A stretch of 64,000 nt of DNA from Phocoena phocoena (lineage: Eukaryota; Chordata; Mammalia; Artiodactyla; Phocoenidae), in the NCBI RefSeq assembly GCF_963924675.1, contig NC_089239.1:34805818-34869817 (forward strand), in the 5' to 3' direction. Shown piece by piece: positions 57,300-64,000 of this stretch; position 1 is the first letter of the stretch, and each line of letters opens with the position of its first letter. Both the position numbers and the translations under genes were made by a program. The notes beneath the pieces were generated by a model. That model was not told the origin of the DNA and did not search any database. It saw nothing but the letters and a program-made list of their open reading frames with translations.

Positions 57300-57540
57300 A
57301 GTTAGGAATCAGGAAAACTTATTTTGAATCCTGGCTCCATCACACACTGTTTCTGTGTACTTGATATATTTACTTCCTTTATCTCAGCCTCAGTTATCTT
57401 ACCTGAAATATGGGAAGAATAATTTTGCTTACCTTATAGTAATGTTGTAAAATTAAATCACATCATACATATGAAGACAGCACAGTAACTGGCATATAGT
57501 TAATGCTCAGAAAGTGTTAGCTACTTCTATTATTTTAATT
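57300..57540 (+). repeat. MIR SINE, sense, nearly complete
   Basis: TTTTGAATCCTGGCTCCATC, TTTATCTCAGCCTCAGTTAT, TTACCTGAAATATGGGAAGA, TACCTTATAGTAATGTTGTA and CACAGTAACTGGCATATAGT cover most of a MIR in order. Confidence 0.85.
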
Positions 57541-58138
57541 TCATGGAAGTAAATTATATTTTAATCATAGGTGAATCAGCACATATTTTTTAAAATTAAA
57601 TTTGGTAAATTATGCTTTTCCTAAACCTTAAGTGAACTGATCTGTTATTTTGAAAGAGACATTTAGAGTATGAATCCTTCTATTCAAAATCAAAATTCCT
57701 GGAAATTTTCATCTTCCAGACTACGGCACAGGAGACAATTTGGATTTTTGTAAGCTAGGTTGTTTTTAATCCTGTCCATTCGCGCCCATCCAAACCTCCA
57801 GTCCTCCTTTAGAGAACGTAGTTATATCACTGCTGAGGTCAAGGGGAGGTTGAGGTATGCACACCAGTAGGAACTGTGTGGGGTGGTGGATTGTCAGCCT
57901 CTAAGGACCTCCGAAGAAAGTGTCACCAACACTGAATTATGCATGTGACGCACGTTGGATTTATCTAGCTTTCTTCCCCAAGAAGGAAGGAAAGATATCC
58001 CGTAATCCGCTTTAGCAGTCGTTCCCACTTTATACCAATCTCTTCACATTTCTTCATTAAAACAAAACAAACCAAAAATGCTTCTTACACATGTGCTGGC
58101 ATCTTAGGCATTTATGTATCAGCAGAAGAGTGGGGTCA
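57541..58138. other. Unassigned sequence, no gene seen
   Basis: No repeat or coding signature was recognised. Confidence 0.4.
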
Positions 58139-58139
58139 A

Positions 58140-58345
58140 AGAATGATAATCTGACGGCCAGAGAGCATGGATTCAGATCCTAATTTACCACCTCAGATGA
58201 GTGACGTGATGGGAACTGAGTCTCGGGTTTTCTCATCTGGAAATGAGGATGATAATTGTTATTTGGGGAAAGAAATGAGCTAATGTGCTAGGAACCGCAT
58301 TAACCCATCGTCAACACTATGTGTGTTGCCTGTTATCATCTTTAT
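58140..58345 (+). repeat. MIR fragment, sense
   Basis: CATGGATTCAGATCCTAATT, GAGTCTCGGGTTTTCTCATC, TGGAAATGAGGATGATAATT and GAGCTAATGTGCTAGGAACC follow MIR from the B-box half to the tail. Confidence 0.75.
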
Positions 58346-59995
58346 ACTCTGCCAGTGGAAGGAGGCCGTCTTTAGTCTAACTTTCGGGTTGAACCTAACA
58401 ACGCATTTCGAATATGCTTAAAATATTGTACTTAATCATTTTTATTTATCCAGTTCAAATGTTTTGTAATGCAATTTTAACTCACAACTTTTTCTTTAGT
58501 CTTAGTAAATATGTGTATTATGTGTAAAGATCAGATTGTTAGGCCACCACATCTTATCTCTAAATACTCTAAACTTTTAAAAATTTATTTTCCCTGGTAA
58601 TAACCACAACATGTTTGAGAAAAGGATGATTTTTTTAAAAATATAATTACTATACCAAAAATATTATTTTATGTAATCCATAAATTGTACCCTTAATATT
58701 TTCAACCTGCTAAATAATAACTGCCAGCCTAGAAATGTGTACTCACAGTATCCAGATGAGCTATGTTGCGTCTCGCCGGAAGCTGTGTATCTTGATCAGT
58801 GTCAGAGTACTGTGGACAACACAGTCATTATTCCGAGGCACATTTTTATCCTTAAGCCCCTATATATATTTTTCAAATAAATGTACTGCTTCAATCCCCA
58901 GTAAATACATTTCTGTAGGAAATGAAAGTCAGTCCAATAATACCTATGGGCACCTAATACCCTCGCATAATCACCGTGACTCGGTTGAGAAGAGTTGTTG
59001 TATGGACGTTACCTACCTCAAAGGAATGCTGTGAGGATTAAAGAAATATCTAAAAAAATGATTTGCACTTCTTTGGGAAAGATGTTATTCATATGAGATG
59101 GTATTTTTATTTGAATAAGTAGGAGATTGAAAGAGGATTATTTCTGAAAGTGGAAGGAGCCATGGTGGTGAAGAATTCAAATGTTCACCTTAAGTAAGAT
59201 GGATTACAGTGATATCCAAAGGCCACTCTACTGGTTCAGACCTGAATGACAAGAAGGAGGAAGCAGCTTCTAATCCCCAAGGCCGCCAGCTTGGGTTTTT
59301 CTGAATAGATTCACTCTTGAAGAGAGTAGGTAGCAGTGGAGAATGTCTGGGGTCAAGACAGTCAGTAGCTGATGAGGTAACATAGTTTATCCTCCCCCAG
59401 TGTCACTCAAGATGTGATACATTGTAATTTATGTGAAACTCTCCCAGGAGTGGGAGTGTGGGAAAGGGTAAGCAGTATGGTTGAACGTGGTATGTTTACA
59501 GCGAAAGTCCATCCATGGGACCTAAGAGTCTGCTCTATCACTACTCTGCATAGGGGCACCCAGGCCTCTAATCCAGGCATAGAAGCCCCGATGGTAGATT
59601 TTAAAGCAAATCAACCATCTCCACCTCCATCATCAAATCAAATCAACCACTATAGAGCAACAAGATTTTGTATCGGCCATGGAGAAAAACAAAATGACTG
59701 TGGTTAGAGATGGAGACCCTTCTGGCTAATTCAGGGCTTTGGCCCGAAATCCTTTCCTCTAAAAATTAAAAGAGGGAAAGGATGCATATGTATATGCATA
59801 TAAACCAGAAGGAATTTGTGGTGGGAACAGGGAAGTTAGATGGGGGAAGAAAAAGGAGAGAATACATGCTGGAGTTTGATTTGAGTAAAATAAATTTGGA
59901 GCATAGTGTAAATTTTTTTAAGTGCTTTTTGAGCACTTCCTTAGGAAGAAAGAATTTCAGATGCTGTGGGAATGAACAGATGAAATCAACCTGGT
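58346..59995. other. Unassigned sequence, weak MIR trace
   Basis: At about 58990-59050 a TACCTACCTCAAAGGAATGC and GTGAGGATTAAAGAAATATC block looks like the middle of a sense MIR. Frames of 97-99 codons at 58735-59034, 59414-59707 and 59782-60075 show no domain. Confidence 0.4.
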
Positions 59996-60004
59996 CCTGT
60001 TCTC

Positions 60005-60305
60005 AGACAACTTTAACTCAACCACGCTTTAGGAAATATCTATGGCTGGCTGTAAACCCAGAGATTCTGATTTAATTGGTGTAGGGTAAAGCCTGGACAA
60101 CGATATTTTTTAAATGTCCCCAGTTAATTCTCATAGCAGGCAAGGATGATAACCATGGTTGATACAAGTCAGTCCTTCTCGGATTTCCACGTGAATATCA
60201 AGCACTTGGGAATCTATCTGGGATGATGCCTGAGGTTTTCTGTTTTTAACATGCTCCCAGGTGATGCTAATGCTGGTGGTCTGCGGACCACACTTTGAGT
60301 AGCAA
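60005..60305. mobile_element. MER5-type hAT transposon fragments
   Basis: Two related pieces in tandem: CCCAGAGATTCTGATTTAAT with CCCAGTTAATTCTCATAGCA, then CTTGGGAATCTATCTGGG, ACATGCTCCCAGGTGATGCT and GACCACACTTTGAGTAGCAA. The second is a clear MER5A right half. Ancient, non-coding. Minus-strand frame 60131-60493 overlaps it and is not a gene. Confidence 0.75.
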
Positions 60306-60687
60306 AGATGAGATAACAGCTTAGAGGGTAGCCAGTGTTTGTTGGGGAAAGCTATTGAGCTGAGCCACTCTGCATCTTCAGTAAAGAACTGCTCGCCTGC
60401 ACTCCAACATCTGTCTCTTCTAGAAATATTAGGGCCGTTCCTGATGGAGCTGGCCGTTGTGGTTGGGTTTGCAACAATATGCCATTTGGACACCTTTAGT
60501 TGATGTTTGCTCTACTGAACATGGAGGTAAAGAGAGAAATGCGGTAAGAAGTTGCCATAAATCTCTTACAGTTCTATCCCAGAATATTGGCCTTTACATT
60601 TTTTCAGGCCACACATTCTCACATTTTCTTCCGCAGGTCCTTAACACAATGTCAAATCAGAGTGTACTGTTATACTTAAAAATTTCC

Positions 60688-60956
60688 GAGAGAGTGGCGT
60701 GGACTTACATACACTACCACACATAAAATATATAGCTAGTGGGAAGCAGCCACACAGCACAGGGAGATCAGCTCGGTGCTTTGTGACCACCTAGAGGGGT
60801 GGGATCGGGAGGGTGGGAGGGAGACACAAAAGGAAGGGGATATGGGGATATATGTATACGTATAGCTGATTCACTTTGTTTTACAGCAGAAACTAACACA
60901 CCATTGTAAAGCAATTATACTCCAATAAAGATGTTTAAAAAAAGAAAAAAAGAAAG
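60688..60956 (+). mobile_element. 5'-truncated L1 3' end, sense, with TSD
   Basis: GTGGACTTACATACACTACC, GGAAGCAGCCACACAGCACA, CTGATTCACTTTGTTTTACA, GCAGAAACTAACACACCATT and GCAATTATACTCCAATAAAG with an A-rich tail. The AATAAA polyadenylation signal is intact in CCAATAAAGATG. A 9-bp duplication AAAATTTCC flanks it (60679-60687 and 60957-60965). Confidence 0.92.
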
Positions 60957-60965
60957 AAAATTTCC

Positions 60966-62050
60966 TTTCCTTGAAATTTAAAACATTGTTGTGGCACAAA
61001 ATCATTCACAAAAGGATGGATTTTAGTATGTTCCCAATGGGATATTAAAATCCATCCTCTTGTCTGAGGATTTCTTAATGACTTGTGTAATCATTTATGT
61101 ATATACACATAGAAAATATGTAAGACACTAGATAAATGAAAGTATATCTCATTACAGTAAACTTTTGATTAAAAGTCTGTATATGATTTTACAGGACGTT
61201 AAAGTGAATAAATGTAGCCCAGTTTTTCCCCGTTTCTATACTTTTTTTTCTCTGCAATTGAGCAAGTAGGTTTAAAAGTACATGTCAGAATTGCCCCCAA
61301 AATGTGTTGTAGTTCCATCTCAATGTGACAGTACATTTCAGAAGAAACTGTTTCTGAGGTGATCTGCAGTGGGTTACAGTGCTAATCTCACAGCTGTCTC
61401 TAGAGCTAGCGGGACTCATAAATCATGTGGTCTGTAATAAGAGAAGTAAGTTTGAGAGGTTAGAAATCTTAAGAAAATTGTGACAGAGGTGATAGATGAT
61501 ATGAAATGACTACATTCTAAAGATGTTATATAAAAGGGAATGTGTTACATTTGAGATAAATTCCTCCTGGCTTTTTTTTTTTTTTTTTTAACCAGAAGAA
61601 TATTAGCCGTGTAATACATGGCATACTTCGGCAACATCATCTGATAAACTTTAAGCATTTGTATATTAAGGGGTTTTATATATAATCAAGTTTCACCTGA
61701 GTTTTCAGGAAGTCTTATGGGGCATTCTAATTATTTTGGAGGTTTTTGAAGATATCTCATGTTCTCAAGTGTGCTTTGCACAGTTGTTGAAAGTATTCAA
61801 GTTCTTTACTACATCTGAATTGATTAACCAGTCTGAAAAACATTCCAGATACAGTGTATGAAACAGGAATCCTGATAAGATAAGCGCGGGACGAGAGACA
61901 TTTTGATATGTGTGCTGGACTCTGGGAGGGCATGGGCATGGTCACAGAGAGCAGATAAACCTTGACTGTGAATACATCAACCCCAAGAAGCTATGGTCTT
62001 CGTAAATGCTTGTGGCAAGAACACTGTTGCATTATTTCAATATTTGAAAG
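60966..62050. other. Unassigned AT-rich sequence, no gene seen
   Basis: A T run of about 19 lies at 61572-61590 without a recognisable element. The 62-codon minus frame at 61757-61945 has no domain. Confidence 0.4.
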
Positions 62051-62055
62051 ATTGC

Positions 62056-62640
62056 TTTTTTAAAATTAATTTTTATTATAGTCGATTTACAATGTTGTGT
62101 TAGTTTCTGCTATACAGCAAAGTGAATCAGTTATCCATATACATATATCCACTCTTTTTTAGATTCTTTTCCTATGTAGGTCATTACAGAGAATTGAGTA
62201 GAGTTCCCTGTGCTCTACAGTAGGTTCTTATTATCTATTTTGTATACAGTAGCGTGTATATGTCAATCCCAATCTCCCTATTTACCCTCCCCCCTTTTCC
62301 CCCTTGGTAACCGTAAGTTTGTTTTCTACATCTGTGACTCTATTTCTGTTTTGTAAATAAGTTCATTTGTACCATTCTTTTTAGATTCCACATATTAGTG
62401 ATATCATATGATATTTGTCTTTCTCTTTCTGACTTACTTCACTCAGTATGACAGTCTCTGGGTCCATCCACGTCACTGCAAATGGCATTATTTCATTCTT
62501 TTTTATGGCTAAGTAATATTCCATGGTATGTATGTACCACATCTTCTTTATCCATTCATCTGTCGATGGACATTTAGGTTGGTTCTGTGTCCTGGCGATT
62601 GTAAATAGTGCTGCAGTGAACATTGAGGTGCATGTATTAC
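62056..62640 (-). mobile_element. 5'-truncated L1, antisense, 3' UTR plus ORF2 end
   Basis: TTTAAAATTAATTTTTATTA, TTACAATGTTGTGTTAGTTT, GAGTAGAGTTCCCTGTGCTC, GGTAACCGTAAGTTTGTTTT, then ORF2 reversed (GACTTACTTCACTCAGTATG, GCTAAGTAATATTCCATGGT). It is less diverged than the copy at 12 kb. No secure target duplication was identified. Confidence 0.93.
62381..62623 (-). pseudogene. L1 ORF2p C-terminal remnant, best preserved
   Basis: An uninterrupted 80-codon frame: MFTAALFTIARTQNQPKCPS, TDEWIKKMWYIHTMEYYLAI, KKNEIMPFAVTWMDPETVIL, SEVSQKEKDKYHMISLICGI, ending at the normal stop. It represents only the tail of ORF2p; endonuclease and reverse transcriptase are missing, so it is dead. Confidence 0.92.
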
Positions 62641-63105
62641 CTTGAATTTTATTAGAAAAGATTCCAATTCTTTAAATAACAGGTCATGCTTTAAATTACT
62701 CTGATTGCACTAAAGCAACACTTGAACGTCACTGTTAAGTGAACTTCTTTTTCTCTCAGTTCTGTTACCAGCCTGTGGATTGGTCAGCAGAACCAGCCTT
62801 GCACTAGGAAAAACGCACTGAGGGAATTCATAGCGTGAACATATTGTTATTTATTCTGAGTACCTTGTTTTATGATATAATAAAGCACTTGTATGTTGCT
62901 AATGGTTTAGTCAGTCTTTATGTTCTTTGGAAATGCCTCCATGTATCTGTAGCTTTCAGCAGGGGTTTTTTAAAAGCTCACATCACTGTGAGTTATGAGG
63001 CCTAAGTTTTATAACAAATATATAAACTAATAATGTATGTGAGATGCTTAAAATCGTATTCTATTCAGAATTACCTTTTCGCATTTGGCTTGAGTCCTTA
63101 CAACT
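62641..63105. other. Unassigned sequence, no gene seen
   Basis: No repeat or coding signature was recognised. The AATAAA at about 62880 (in a GATATAATAAAGCACTTG context) has no associated transcript evidence. Confidence 0.4.
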
Positions 63106-63109
63106 TTTC

Positions 63110-63975
63110 TCTATTGCTAGTAAAAATACATCATCCTTCTTACACCCCACACTCAGTTTCTCCTGGCAGTAGAGTACATTGGCCACAATTAGCATCTACT
63201 GTTGATACATTATTATCAGCTGTCCCCCATGCTTCATTCTGATTGTAGTTTTTACCAGGTATCCCTGTTTCTGTCCCAGGACCCCATCCCACACACTGCA
63301 GCACTTTTAGCTGTCGTGTCTTCTGAGGCTTCTCTTGGCTCCGACAGTTTCTCAGACTCGCCTTGTTTTTGATGACCTTCACAGTTTTGAAAAATACTAG
63401 TCAGCTATTCTGTAGAATGTCCTTCGGTTGGGATTTGTCTGGTTTCTTCTCATGATTAGACTGGGGTTATAAGTTTCTGTGAGGAAGGTTCCAGAGGTGA
63501 AGTGCCATTCTCGTCACGTCACGTCAAGGGGATATATTATCAGCACGACTTATCACCACTGACGTTAACCTTGATCATTAACGCTTGCCAGGCTTCTTGG
63601 CTGTAACGTGGCTTTCTTTTCCCCCTTTGCATGCTACCCGCTTTGAAGGAAAGTCACTACGCACAGCTCTCGCTGCCGCACTGGGCACGTAGCTCCGCCT
63701 CCCTGAGGCCAGGGGACCCGCACAAAGTGTTTGGGATTTTGCAGGGGAAATCTGTCTGTTTTGCGTCATCTGTTTATTCATTCGATCATTTATTTACATC
63801 AGTATGGACTACTGGGTATGAATGTGACACTGTGGTTTACAATCCAGTGCTACTTTGCGTATTTACTGGCTCAAATTGTTCCAGCTTTGGGCTCTGAGAG
63901 CTTTATCATTTGGCTTCTGTGTCCATTTGATATACCTGATTGGGCTGCTTCTAAGCATAAAACGAAAATAAAATC
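63110..63975 (-). mobile_element. L1M-type 3' UTR, antisense, to the window edge
   Basis: Long ordered match in reverse: TCTACTGTTGATACATTATT, CCTTGTTTTTGATGACCTTC, ACAGTTTTGAAAAATACTAG, CTCATGATTAGACTGGGGTT, GAAGTGCCATTCTCGTCACG, ACATCAGTATGGACTACTGG and CAAATTGTTCCAGCTTTGGG. This is the old L1M 3' region. Frames at 63033-63242, 63140-63382, 63578-63781, 63631-63897 and 63731-63991 all come from it. The element may continue beyond the window. Confidence 0.8.
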
Positions 63976-64000
63976 TAGCAGTGGATTTTAAGACCTTTGC

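Overview
The window is non-coding mammalian nuclear DNA, most likely from a cetacean. It is AT-rich, has no CpG island apart from one young SINE, and is dense with ancient mammalian repeats (MIR, L2, MLT1 LTRs, MER5 and Tigger DNA transposons, L1M). The lineage call rests on two tRNA-derived SINEs of the CHR type (23972-24168 and 26643-26848), the second matching the GC-rich form I know from whales and dolphins, and on many 5'-truncated L1 copies with the cetartiodactyl L1 3' end. No sequence search was possible, so family names are from recognition.

I find no intact protein-coding gene, no convincing exon and no RNA gene. Every long open frame is either L1 ORF2 carboxy-terminal remnant, the opposite strand of a repeat, a translated minisatellite, or chance. 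The window is gene desert or the interior of a large intron. L1 orientation is skewed (about 12 antisense, 4 sense), as would be expected if it were intronic to a plus-strand gene, but that is only an inference.

Layout. 1-5.7 kb: MIR pieces, an MLT1 LTR at 3.5-4.0 kb and a perfect 13-bp hairpin at 1.78 kb. 5.7-12 kb: an old L1 tail, weak MIRs and a 16-unit pyrimidine-rich minisatellite at 10.1-10.4 kb. 12-15.5 kb: an L1 with ORF2 end, a second MLT1 LTR, an L2 and a 36-bp tandem duplication. 15.5-24 kb: mostly unique sequence with MIR and L2 relics and an odd poly(A)-only insertion at 21.77 kb. 24-28.3 kb: two SINEs with target duplications, a Tigger nested in an L1, and an L1M 3' end. 28-38 kb: an LTR-like repeat, MIR, L2 and MER5 relics, a twin-primed (inverted) L1 at 34.1-34.5 kb and two L1 tails. 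38-51 kb: largely unique, with MIR/L2 relics, an (AT)n tract and a C-rich quadruplex motif. 51.7-57.1 kb: a dense L1 block. 57-64 kb: MIR, MER5, two further L1s, and an L1M 3' end running off the window.

The most striking element is at 53226-54301: 13 head-to-tail copies of an 83-bp unit lying inside, and derived from, an antisense L1 ORF2 sequence. The same L1 also carries a palindromic (TG)n(TA)n(CA)n microsatellite. I read this as an L1-born minisatellite created by local tandem amplification after insertion; the internal copy variants suggest several rounds of unequal exchange.
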